Shown piece by piece: positions 23,121 to 33,020 of a DNA stretch of 64,000 nucleotides; the first letter of the stretch is position 1; each line of letters opens with the position of its first letter. Below the pieces are notes generated by a model. The model did not search any database and was not told the origin of the DNA. It saw only the letters and a list, made by a program, of their open reading frames with translations. The position numbers and the translations under genes were made by a program. The stretch is taken from assembly GCA_015179025.1 (NCBI GenBank), contig WHUX01000184.1, forward strand, positions 40,576 to 104,575. The letters run 5' to 3'. This DNA is from Terfezia claveryi. Lineage: Eukaryota > Ascomycota > Pezizomycetes > Pezizales > Pezizaceae.

Positions 23121-23640
23121 TGTAACAACCGTGTGTTCAGTTGTTATCACCTGCGATCGCAAGTGATGGGTTATTGTTATTGTTACCTTTTCCTTGGCTT
23201 CCGAGATAGAGAAGCTTATTTCCCCCATTGCCCTGACCGAGTTATGTATATATAAAGCCTGTCCCTCGTACTGTCGTTGGATCCCCATCCAATGTCTTGT
23301 ATACCCAATACAGGACCTTGCTTCCCCCAGTGCTTGTGCACCTCCCTTGTGCACATCCTTGTCTCGAACAAACAACTCTGCAATACAGCTGCCTCCCTTG
23401 ACACACGCGGCAACTGCCTCCGCATGTCTCATGTCCCTTGCCCTCTACCTCTCTTGCCTCTTGCCTCTTGCCCTTGCCCCCCGTCTCAGTCTTCCCCTGG
23501 TCACACACGTAGTATTCCTACGTGTGTCTTACCCTAGCCTCTCCCCAGATCACACACGTAGCGCTCCTATGTGTGCGATTGCCCCTTGCCACTTCTCCGG
23601 CGTACCCCTTGGTCGCCTTGCCCCCAGAGCCGTCATTACA
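23121..23640 (+). repeat. 3' LTR of gypsy copy 2
   Basis: 520 bp like the 5' LTR. I count about two dozen differences, one of them a transversion and the rest C/T or G/A. The TATA-like region is at about 23246-23255. It ends ccgtcattaca, followed by TSD agaat. Confidence 0.9.
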
Positions 23641-24022
23641 AGAATCATCCATGAGAAATTGCTTAATGCATACCCAATTGATATCGCCCCTTCTTGATGT
23701 CTTGCATCTTTACAGTGTTTCTGTCTACATCCCCTTCAACTAAGACGACTGCCTTTAGATATATATCAGCACATCTAGCCACTTGATCCTCTCTTAGAGC
23801 TTCAATTGGCGTAATGACAATCCCAAACTGCGAACCAAATAAGAAAGCTGCCATCTGAAAAGCCAAACTCTTGCCAAATCCAGTAGCTGCAACGCAGCTA
23901 ACATCCTTGCCTAAAAGAAGTGCCATAGCAAAGCCGATTTGTGCATCTCTTGGATCCAAACCTGTGCAAGTTTTTGTGATGTTAACTAGGACGTCCCTAA
24001 GTCTCTCATAACGAGGGGTCAA
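23641..24022 (-). pseudogene. RecQ-type DNA helicase, 5' part (split by gypsy insertion)
   Basis: This contains the Walker A motif VAATGFGKS (near 23880-23905), preceded by a Q-motif-like stretch (DPRDAQIGFAMALLLGKD) and followed by motif Ia (VITPIEALREDQ). It runs in frame up to the gypsy insertion, with a TAA and TGA just before it. No ATG opens this segment. The frame continues upstream (QSQEWEL), so the true start is probably in an upstream exon near 24.05-24.15 kb. See the 13350-15214 entry for the rest of the protein. Confidence 0.75.
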
Positions 24023-24186
24023 TTCCCATTCCTGGGATTGGATAATACATTTTGTACAGCTTGACTAGTGGAAGCTATTTTGCGAGAATAGGTGATATGG
24101 ATTGAATATGTGAATAGGATTTCATAGAGTCATATGGGATATGAGGATGTTGTAGAGTAGGAGCTAGATAGTATTTACAAATGTAG

Positions 24187-24417
24187 TCTGGGTGTTGTGC
24201 CAACCAGACTATACAAATGCGGATTGAAGCTGCTAAAGAAACACACTAGCGGAATAGAAAACAAACCTCATCAAAACAAATAGGGGACAACTTGAAGCGA
24301 TAGTATTAGAGTCACGTCATAGATTACATATACGTATACAAAATCACTAGGTCATTTTTACATCATAAGAACAAAAATAACCTAGTGAACAGTGAGGGTG
24401 TTGTGCCAACAAGGCTA
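24187..24417. repeat. Internal copies of the transposon end motif between gene 3 and the helicase
   Basis: 24192-24211 reads gtgttgtgccaaccagacta, and 24394-24417 reads gagggtgttgtgccaac followed by aaggcta. Both are in right-end orientation. They lie in the gap upstream of the helicase and downstream of the unknown gene. They could be transposase-binding or promoter sites, or scars of smaller insertions. Confidence 0.55.
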
Positions 24418-24529
24418 GATATTAGTCTGGTCAATGAGACTAATCGAGGCACATAACTAACCAAACTACCCATTAACCTCAAGTCTGTATTTTCCTCTCT
24501 AACCTAATTAACATAATATCCTCTCTTGT

Positions 24530-26866
24530 CTAATTCCCCCCAGTTCCCAGTGATGCAGGAGCAGTAGAGCTATCTGTACTAGTTTTAGAGATTTCCTCCT
24601 GAGTGCTGCCAGCAACCGGCGTTTCAGACCTAACACGGAGTTCTGTTGCATTGAATACAATATCCCCACCTGGTATCTGCACACTACTAGTAGGCCCCCC
24701 TCCACTAATTCTACTATTGCCTGTGCTCATACTTTGTACCCCATTGTCCCCGCTCAACATTCCTGCTTGCATCAATCTCCCATTACCCATACCTTGTACC
24801 TCTTTCTCTTCCCTCCCGCCCTGCATTACCCCTCCAAATATTCCCGATTGCATTAATCTTCCCTGCTCCATATACATAATACCCCCACTTGGCATTGTGA
24901 AACCTTGTGACATCATATGTGGGGAATACATAGCTCTAGGTTGGAAAAAATTGAATGGATATCCTGTGCCCTGATTCATATGACTGCTCTAATGACTACC
25001 TTCATGAATGCCCCCCCTTCCTTAAGCTAACTGTACCTGAGCCGAATAGCCATTATTTTGAGCAAACTGCTGTTATGTGCCAGAGATGTTGCCAGTATTG
25101 TATGTATTAACTAGCCTACGAAATACCCCATTTTTTCGCATTGCACCAACCCAAGTCGGAAAGGATCCCATCACTTCAATAGCTGTAGGTCTTTTGATAT
25201 CCAATGCCCTATTCTCAATCCTAGCATCCCTCTCACGATCTAATGCGTTGTTGAAACATTTCTTTGCATCTTGTATGAACTTTCCAACAGCCATTTCGAC
25301 TTCTTTGCCCTTTTGCACTCTGTCATAAAAAGCGAATTCGCCCATCATATGTTTTTCTATCTTGTCAGCCTCTTCTTCAATTGCCTTTGCCTTCTGATCC
25401 GCCTCCATAGATAGATTTCGAAGTCCTATAGCCCTTACTTTATGAGTTTCTACCACCTATTTGCAACGTTAATGAAACGGTAGGACATTAAACAAATCCG
25501 GAACATCAGTAAGCTGTGCCTGAATGCCCAATCGATTTTCTGGAGTCTCTAAATACTGATCAATCTCATTCTTCAATACAGACTCTACAATTTGCTTATT
25601 CAAGTGTGTATATTTCAATGCTCTATAAATGCTTACAGGCCCTCGCCGCTTGCTACAAGAAGCTGGCTTCCTGATGGCAGGCCACTCAACTACCCTTCCT
25701 TCATCGGATTCACCACATAATATTTTATTTGCTTTTAAGATCGCTTAGGTTACCAATTCGCTCCTATATGGATATGCCTTAGGAAGGAAATTCGAATTCT
25801 CCCTAGAATTCTCCTCTTTCAAATGGTAAGTGACCATCCAGGCTATAATCGTAGCTGCAGCGTTCTGGAAGCGACCTCTCCAAAAGGGATTCTGATAGAT
25901 GAAATCCAGTTCGACAATATCCAACACTACACTCCAGAAATCCGAAACTAACTCCATATTCCCTTTCAGAAACATTTTTTCAACATCTTCAGCAGCCAAG
26001 TATGAATAATTGTCATTAATGTTCTTTGCACCGCATTGTTCCACAAGGTAGAATAAGGAATCCAAGCATTTTTAAGCCTCTTCACACTTGCAAAACATTT
26101 TCAATAGGCATTCAACATTCTCCCTCAATTTAGCCAATATTCCCTTATGGTATAGCCTCCATTGTCTACATACGATAATACCCAAGAGCTCATGTTTAGT
26201 AGCAGAGTCAGCATCTTTCTCTACATCCAGCAATTGCTTTTCACCCATACCTCAATCAGCCTGAGTAATGCAGTTTCGATCCTTAGTATCATGGTCCAAC
26301 CTCTTCCAAAACATCAAACCAACATGGAAATTCATGGCATTCTTAATCTCATTCCGCCCAATTTTGGCAGCCTCTTCGATCTATTCCTTGAAGTGCAGTT
26401 CAACCCAGTGTATGTTCATCAAAACTGGTAAAATATCTCTTGTCATTCGAGCGCTCTTTGCAGGGGGACATGGCGTACTAGGAGGCATTCGAGAAACTTT
26501 TGCTGGAATCACTGGAGTAATCACTAGGGTTTCTTCCTCCGCAGAACCTTCTTCACTGGAACTAGCCGACCTATCAAAATCGTCTTCCAAATCGCCTTCC
26601 AACCCTGGCTCAATCTTGATGTTCTTTACGAAGGTACCACCTAGGAATGCAACACTATCGTCTTGCCTAGTTGTATTTTGCTGGGGTTTCTTGCGTGTAC
26701 TAGGCCGTTTTACAGGGGTTGCTGTAGTGACTTTAGTTACTTTTGTTCTGCCCTTTATGCTACAGATTCCCCTAGTTAGTGTTTTGATTGCCGACACATT
26801 TGCACTTTGGATCTCTATAGCTGCTGCTAACTGGGGAGGCTTTGTGGCTAAGTTCTTTCCACGCAC
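24530..26866 (-). pseudogene. Unknown 779-codon gene of the large transposon, nine nonsense codons
   Basis: A single minus-strand frame runs from the right TIR side to 24530 with no indel. It is broken only by about nine stops (for example 26381, 25745, 25073), each one transition from CAA, CAG, CGA or TGG. The N-terminus is basic and Ser/Thr-Pro rich (TPVKRPSTRKKPQQ) followed by an acidic patch (GLEGDLEDDFD) and SSSEEGSAEEE. The middle is helical (LDSLFYLVEQCG, WRGRFQNAAATIIAWMV). A coiled-coil-like stretch (DQKAKAIEEEADKIEKHM) is at about 25350. The C-terminus is Met/Gly/Gln-rich and disordered. No family is recognised. There is no ATG at the expected start; the ATA before GTG 26866 could be a mutated ATG. 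It probably has a structural or DNA-binding role in transposition (weak inference). Confidence 0.65.
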
Positions 26867-26966
26867 TATAGTTGAGAGAAAGAAGTGTTGTATTTAAAGA
26901 GGGTTGAATTTGAGCGGTTATTGTAGTGCAAACAGACTATGTATCTATGTAGCTACATTAATATGA

Positions 26967-27076
26967 TTACGTTTGGTGCAGTTTCACCAAGCAGTCAGCC
27001 ATAAACTGGCCTACATACAAAAAATACATGTTATATACTAGACCCTCCAAAGGAGGGTGTTATGCCAACCAGACTA
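26967..27076 (-). repeat. Right terminal inverted repeat of the large transposon
   Basis: Reverse complement of 10244-10353 with about five differences. It is followed directly by the second TSD copy atggaatgc (27077-27085). Confidence 0.9.
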
Positions 27077-27085
27077 ATGGAATGC

Positions 27086-29224
27086 AAATGTAGTTTGATT
27101 CGCAATGTAGAAGTCGAGGGTAGAACTGACACATCCTAAAAGCGTGTAATCAGACTACTTAAAAGGAGGGGGTGGCTTAGTCTGGTTGCACTATGCCTCC
27201 ACAAAGGTCAATTGGTCCACCTATTGGCCAATAGGGCGAAGTCTACATTAGAACTACCTATTCACAAACCGATCACGGGTCTATGCATTGGCCAACGGAG
27301 CACTACATAAGTACCTAACCAAACTAGGGCTACCTATTCAAAAATTTCGTACAGACCGTCATTAACTTTAGTCTGGCTTTGACACTGCAATCAATTTCAT
27401 ATGCACCCCTGCATAAATGCTGGTTGCATTACATGGCCAAAACTTGTTTCAAGTTGTTTGACTCTAACCACAAAAAGTTGACAGAACCGGCCTCGGCAGT
27501 GATGTTTGGAGAGCTGTGGAGGGTGTTGTGCCAACCAGACTATTAGGAGAGGATGCTTTTGAAAGCAACCGATAGCACTCAAACTGGTGCATAGAACAGA
27601 TTTTACATATTCAGGTCTTGGCTTACATTCTATATGCACCGGCGGTGCACTAGTTGGCTGTTTGCCAATTCAGTGTAAGCCACAAGCAAACAGTCAGCTG
27701 TACGTTGATCCATGCCAATCCCTTGATTCAATCTTTTTTTTTTTTTGGCAATTCATTACTAGTACATACCCAACTCAGCTAACGTTATGATAAGGGGCTG
27801 CATCGCCGGCATCGCCCTAACAATTATCCACTCCCCTCCCATGGTCATCTATCCTAAGATTACAGTGTTTACCATCAGAACCCCAGCCCCACAACTGCTA
27901 GCCACCACCTGCCACCCCGCAACTTTGCCACTGAGAGCACTTCAAGTGCCGAAGAATCATAGATGGGCAGTCTAGAATGGTTTGGTTGCTGATTCCCTCT
28001 TAGACCCTGCATGTTGACTCTTCCCTCCTGCTTTATGATTCTTCCCTCCTGCTTTATGATTCTAATTCGTTTCTCTCAGGTTAACGCAAAGAGCAACTAC
28101 GAGTGCTCCCAGAGGGAGCAAACAAGAACTAGGTTTCGAAAAGGAAATAAAATATGGTCTTTTACAGCCTTCCTGACTATCTCATTAGCCACTAGCTCCA
28201 TAAGAAATCCACTTGATTGCCAGGGTACACTTTTTTTTGTTACTCCATGCTAGGGAAAATGGCAAGATACCTGGTGAGGGAGAAATAGAGGGTACCGCTG
28301 GGTTAAAAAAAAAATGGCAGGTGATAGGAATCTGGGTGATGAGTCCTCCAGTACTGTGATGGGGGCAGCTAAGGCGGGGAGGTTAAGAAAGTTCTTGAAG
28401 GTATAAAGAAAGATTATAGCAAGACTGGGTACTTGCGGAAGATTTCTTTGGGAGTGGGAAGAGTCAGCCTTTGAGATCATGGGAGCCTATATCAGATACG
28501 ACGGCAAGTATTGATAAATGCCATAGCTATTGTTCGATTTGCTACAGCTATAGGATATAGAGAAAAATAGAGAAAAAGTAAGAAAAACTACTGTAAATAT
28601 CCCTTTTCTACGGAAACTGGGATGAAAGAGAAGTGTTCGGTCTGAACTACAGGCATATGACCCTGTGAAAACAGAGCATATACCTAAAAAGATAGAGAAA
28701 AGTGTGAAACGCATAAATAACGCAATAAACCTATGTATGAGAGGTTAAGCAAGTGGGTCTTTATACAAGAAAGGCAAGCAAAAGCAAAGTGGTAAAAGAG
28801 AAATAATAATCAGCAAGTAATACAGGAGCTGTTAAATCAAGTTAAAGACCAGGATATTGAGGGAAAAAAAAAAATCCTTTGTGCGGACCATACAACAGGA
28901 AAACTGGAATGTAGGGCTACTTTATTGCAACAAAAGTCAACGTACAGAGGCATCTATGAAGACGTTAGTAGAAGAACCCCAGCAGAAAGAGCACGAGAAC
29001 GTCAGTACCTAGCTTAGAAGCGCAACTCCCTACACTTGTTCCACCAATCCCGGGAGTGAAACGTGACTTCGAAACGAACGTAACCAAATTCCTCGAGCAG
29101 ATACATGTCCTTTCTCAATATTTCTTGCACAGTCATCTTTGACAGAAGTTCCTAGGTGTGGTCTCTTGTACACAGTGGGTTGTCCGGTATTCCTTTTTTT
29201 TTTCTTTTTCTTTAAGATAATTCA
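27086..29224. other. Transposon end motifs and short repeats, no gene recognised
   Basis: 27174-27190 (ttagtctggttgcac) and 27519-27542 (gagggtgttgtgccaaccag) are further copies of the end motif. 28016-28060 holds a 21-bp direct repeat, cttccctcctgctttatgatt. Short ORFs here show no family signature. The part next to 27086 may hold the displaced 5' side of the frame at 9530-10243. Confidence 0.35.
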
Positions 29225-29545
29225 TTGCTCAGAATGTCGTGCATTTCATTCCCGCCCATACCAGCTATACTATACCGACAGAGCCGCGTGACAGACCCAC
29301 ATATGCGCTTCACATGTGTGAAGGTTCCGTGCATGCGTCAAGGTTCCGTACATGTAGAGACGAATACGTGCTTCATACGACGTTCCATATGATCTCATGC
29401 GTGCAGATGTGATCTTTCATGTGTTCGTTCATATATATATAGCTTATGTAGTTCCTACTTTATTGGGGGAAAAGATAAGATCAATACAAAGCAATATGTC
29501 TCACTGAATCTCGGCTTCCCGCTTATATTCATTCCATCTGGACTC
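29225..29545 (+). repeat. LTR-like sequence (possible solo LTR)
   Basis: Similar in order to 42718-43020: caaggttcc/cttccatatgat blocks, catatatatatagct, a ctttattggg or ccttactggg step, caatacaaagc, then ggactcacgg. TATA-like site followed by a U5-like end. No coding sequence adjoins and exact ends are not defined. Confidence 0.3.
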
Positions 29546-30663
29546 ACGGTACATCATATTCCACAAGATCTAACCTAAGAAGACGAGTGACCGCTTCCCC
29601 GGAGTATTTTCAGGGCGAGTCCCTACCATAAAATTGTATAGAAACTAATTAACTAGCATAATCTAACCTGTATCCTCCCTCAGAGCCTCCCACACCTTCT
29701 CGCACCAGTTCCCATCCACCTCCGCTTCCCCACGGGTCCTTTCCTTGGTTGCCTGACTTGCAGGTCATTCCTCTTGCTTTTACGGAGCAACGGAGCTTTT
29801 CACCGTACTAGTTTCGGTGACTTGCATGGTTCCCTTTCACGAGGCTAGGGCTCCCTGAAATGTTTAGTGGTCTTATGAGAATGTCTCGGTGTCTTTGTGT
29901 CGTTTGGTGCCCGAATTGCAGGCAGGAAGCTTGCCAGCAGAAAGCTCCTACAGGTGCCAGACTACGGCAAGTCAGCCGATCATATCTCCCAACCCTTCAC
30001 GGGGATAGGCCAGTCGCTTAATTCAGATCAGCACCACTGCCACGGGGGCTTAGTCGGGGCACTCACAGACCACAAAAATGTAGGTAACCTTGAGCTTTCT
30101 TGCCGCATTATTCCGGTGAGAGGTATGAGAGCAAGCTATACCCATGGACCGATAGACGACGTAGAAGTTGGTTCAGTCGAAGCATTGTCTAGTTTTCCTA
30201 ATACCACATGGCGCGTGAGTCGGAGTAATTCCCGGAACTGGTCGGCACAGAGGGCTAGGAGATTAACTGTTGTTTAACCTACTTACGCTGACGTCTGGAG
30301 TTCACCAGGACAAATGCCCCTTCCTGGGTTTACTCGGGTTTCCTAGTCCGGATCGACACAAGGAATTTATAGTAGGAAAAATAAAACCAATAAGTAACGC
30401 GAACCGAAGGCCTGGTTTTCTGGTAGGCACCGACCTTTCGTTGGCAGTAGATTTCCTCGTAGAAGGAATCTTCCACGCGGTACTGTAAGTAGCTGGTTTT
30501 GTCCCGGTCGTGGAGACATGCTGTGCGGGAAATTGTTCCAAAAGAGAGTCGAGAGAAGGTGGCATTCGGGGGCGGGGGCGTTTTGTACAGGCGGCGCACG
30601 ACACTTGGGTAAGTCAAGTACACGGGCAAACACTTGCTCCAGATATCCGGCGGACAAACTAGG
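29546..30663. other. No gene recognised
   Basis: Overlapping short ORFs on both strands (for example 29897-30277 +, 126 codons) have no recognisable domain. Nothing else stands out before the TIR at 30666. Confidence 0.3.
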
Positions 30664-31149
30664 TACAGTGAAATCGCGTTATAAGAAACCCCCGATATAA
30701 GAAACCCCTCGATATAAGAAACGGTGCCCCGGTCCTGCCAGAATTAGTATGGGAAAATAAGAAACCCTCGATATAAGAATGTTTCTTAAGTTTCTGCTTA
30801 GTAATACATACTATATCGTGACACTTGTTGTATGCAGCCACCACATAAGTAGTTTCTTTACGCATTCACTGCCGAACCAAAAGCACAAGGTTCTATTCTC
30901 TCTACAAGTGTTTATTGTTCGAAGATAAATTACTCTCCATACGTCTACTTTGAACATGGCATTCTCTCATGTCATCTAAGCAGACCCCCACTCAGCAATT
31001 GCAAATCCTTCCTGAGTTTATTGATTCTGTACTTGGACATGAGATGAGTGTGCAAAATATGGCCTAGGCACAAGAGGATCAAAAAAGTAAAATAAAAATG
31101 GCCCAGCCACAATCCTGTGAGGTCGGTCAAACTTGGCCGTGATTCGAAC

Positions 31150-31158
31150 ATATATATA
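31150..31158 (+). promoter_or_regulatory. TATA-like element upstream of the zinc-finger-like ORF
   Basis: atatatata lies about 120 bp before ATG 31277 and is the only such run nearby on this strand. Confidence 0.35.
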
Positions 31159-31276
31159 CCCAGTCGCTCGTGCAAGGTTCTTGTATTCCCAAGTACCATC
31201 CACTCCTGAAGTTGCACTCTACCAGCCAGACTTCAACTTTATATTGTTCTTTACACCAGATATTTCTACCATCAAG

Positions 31277-31768
31277 ATGTCACATGAAGGAGATATCGCT
31301 TCACAACACAACGACTCTCAGGTTCTTGATACCATTGAGGTGCCAAGCAACATTGAGGCCCAAAGCGATACCACAGCGTTGTTGCAAGAACCAGCTCCAT
31401 CCATCCAAGTCCTTCCGGGCCCTATATACCGATCTCCATATGTCGACCCAGGTTGCCCAAAAATACCCACATGGAACTGCTATCGCTGTGACGCATGCGG
31501 CTACACAAGCACAAAGTGTTCGGCGGTGAGCACGCATATCCGAAACCTGGCTGGGCATGATCCACAGAGCGTTAGCGTGTCTTGGGTCGGTGATAACAAT
31601 GTTAAACTCGCTCCCGGGTTCATCAGTGGCGAAATACTTAAGACGAGGTTGGAACGGGCGGCTAGAAAACCTCGAGAACGCAAAGGCCCAAGGACACAGG
31701 AGGAACTACTGAATCCACCCGGGTTTCCGGATGGCTCATCATGGTCCCCTCATTGGGACCGAATATGA
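31277..31768 (+). CDS. Single zinc-finger-like protein, C-terminus replaced by a LINE tail
   Basis: ATG 31277 opens 163 codons to the TGA at 31766-31768. A C2H2-like finger is visible, YRCDACGYTS...THIRNLAGH (about 31476-31556), with CxxC and HxxxxxxH spacing. A basic stretch, RAARKPRERKGPR, follows. From 31709 the frame reads into a LINE tail, adding LNPPGFPDGSSWSPHWDRI. The 15-bp duplication acacaggaggaacta (31694-31708, 31799-31813) shows that before insertion the frame continued VDTQGAE and ended. It may be DNA-binding cargo of the TIR element. The frame is open despite the decayed surroundings. Confidence 0.5.
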   Translation: MSHEGDIASQHNDSQVLDTIEVPSNIEAQSDTTALLQEPAPSIQVLPGPIYRSPYVDPGCPKIPTWNCYRCDACGYTSTKCSAVSTHIRNLAGHDPQSVSVSWVGDNNVKLAPGFISGEILKTRLERAARKPRERKGPRTQEELLNPPGFPDGSSWSPHWDRI

Positions 31769-31798
31769 GTAAATGAGTATTAAAAAAAAAAAAAAAAA
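31709..31798 (+). mobile_element. 5'-truncated LINE tail inserted in the zinc-finger-like ORF
   Basis: 90 bp: gaatccacccgggtttccgg, then the shared tail ending in a run of 17 A. A perfect 15-bp target duplication, acacaggaggaacta, lies at 31694-31708 and 31799-31813. Target-primed reverse transcription of a LINE explains the structure. Confidence 0.9.
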
Positions 31799-33020
31799 AC
31801 ACAGGAGGAACTAGTTGACACGCAAGGAGCAGAGTGAGGAAGATGGCCAGAAGGGGGCGGACACCAATCGCAAAGCAAGGGCCTGAGTTTACTGTAACCC
31901 ATCGCACTGTTAGGATGCACTCGAACCGTTGTGAAACTAATTACTGAATTGCCCCTCCGCTGCTATATATACATGGACCTCTTCGTTCCCAATCTGAGTT
32001 GTTTGCAGTATCTGAATTACCTAGAACCAATATTAGATGTAGCAGTAAAACTATCTCATATTGAAATACCAATTACGCTGCCTGTCACCCAATACACTAT
32101 CTATCTCCATTATTATCCTTATACATTCGTTGTTCAGTTGTATGTAGCCTTGTGACTAATGTCTGTAACATCTGGACGGGATGTTTCCAGGCAGGCCAAA
32201 CCCACCGGCACCAGCCAGTGGCTAGTGGGGAGGAGCAATGCATCTTGGATATCTATGAGACAGCCCCTGTACAGGGGCTAGAGTCCAATCCAGATAACAC
32301 TCCCAATGTCCCTGTTATTTCTAATAAGGTTGCAATTGAAAGTGTAGAGCCCTCCATCTCTTCCGTTTTCAAAATCCTTATGTAGAAAGGTGAGATGTTC
32401 TATATAGAGAAAAGCGGGATATTGTGGGGATACAAGGCATGGCTGGAAGGGCACAATGGCAGACATCAATCACTCGTAATTTTAGGCCACGCTCAGACAT
32501 TTCCTAGTTTTAGTGTACATATCGCGATATAAGAAACCTTGCGTTATGAGAAACCCTCCTCCAGTCCCTAAGGGGTTTCTTATAACGCGACTCCACTGTA
32601 TCCTGCGTTATGTAGTCCATAGGTGCCGACATCTTCAACTACAGTACCGTAGTCTCTGTGATCTACTCCATGTAGTTGTACAGAGTATGTGCACTGTTAT
32701 CTGGAGGATTGAGGTAGATTTCATAACAATTCTGAGAAATTGTAACAAACACTGGATGACAAAGAGGCATTTGCGAGCTCATAAAAATTTTGACAACAAT
32801 TATCTATAGATCTAGTCTGTCCACCCCAAGTACCCCCAGCTGTAAGGGGAAAGCAACCGGTATTCTACAAATGTATAAATCACCCCAGAGGCTCCTCTCG
32901 TCCCTACTGCAACCAGCCCACAGACTTTTCCGCCCTCTGTAATGAACAATGCCGAAGGGCCGACACGGGACTATCAAATGACATCTCCATACCGTGACTC
33001 CTGGCAGCCACTTTGTATGT

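Larger units (their letters stand above)
15220..23640 (+). mobile_element. Ty3/gypsy chromovirus, copy 2, inserted in the helicase gene
   Basis: Two 520-bp LTRs (15220-15739 and 23121-23640), both tgtaac...ttaca, are flanked by the 5-bp duplication agaat (15215-15219 and 23641-23645). The order is LTR, gag with zinc knuckle, protease, RT, RNase H, integrase, chromodomain, polypurine tract, LTR. Without the nested pogo element it is about 6.17 kb. It has in-frame stops and indels, so it is not autonomous. The two LTRs differ at about two dozen sites, nearly all transitions. Confidence 0.95.
10244..27076. mobile_element. Large TIR DNA transposon with DUF6589-like, RecQ helicase and unknown genes
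   Basis: Inverted termini of 110 bp (10244-10353 and 26967-27076, about five mismatches) start tagtctggttggc. They are flanked by a perfect 9-bp direct repeat, atggaatgc, at 10235-10243 and 27077-27085. Removing the nested gypsy element (15220-23640 plus one TSD copy) leaves about 8.4 kb. The gene order is TIR, DUF6589-like gene (+), RecQ-type helicase with SAP-like tail (-), unknown 779-codon gene (-), TIR. All three genes keep one reading frame yet carry many transition-type stops. The 9-bp TSD recalls Mutator-like elements, and a gene set with a helicase recalls other large fungal elements, but I cannot assign a superfamily. The DUF6589-like protein is the best transposase candidate (inference). 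Confidence 0.85.
30666..32598. mobile_element. TIR/TA element (pogo/Fot-like ends), 1.9 kb, without visible transposase
   Basis: The left end cagtgaaatcgcgttataag (30666 on) matches the right end cagtggagtcgcgttataag (minus, from 32598). TA dinucleotides flank at 30664-30665 and 32599-32600. Several gatataagaaaccc subrepeats lie inside each end. No DDE transposase is seen, so it is non-autonomous or has lost its gene. Inside is a zinc-finger-like ORF (31277-31768) with its own TATA-like site. Confidence 0.75.

Noticed and set aside
8258..27542. An outer element bounded by the end motifs at 8258 and 27542
   Set aside because: Both ends read ccctccaca inward, but the 9 bases outside (tacaaatgt and ttaggagag) do not match as a duplication.
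29897..30277. 126-codon ORF as a gene
   Set aside because: No start context, domain or repeat support, and it overlaps ORFs on the other strand nearby.
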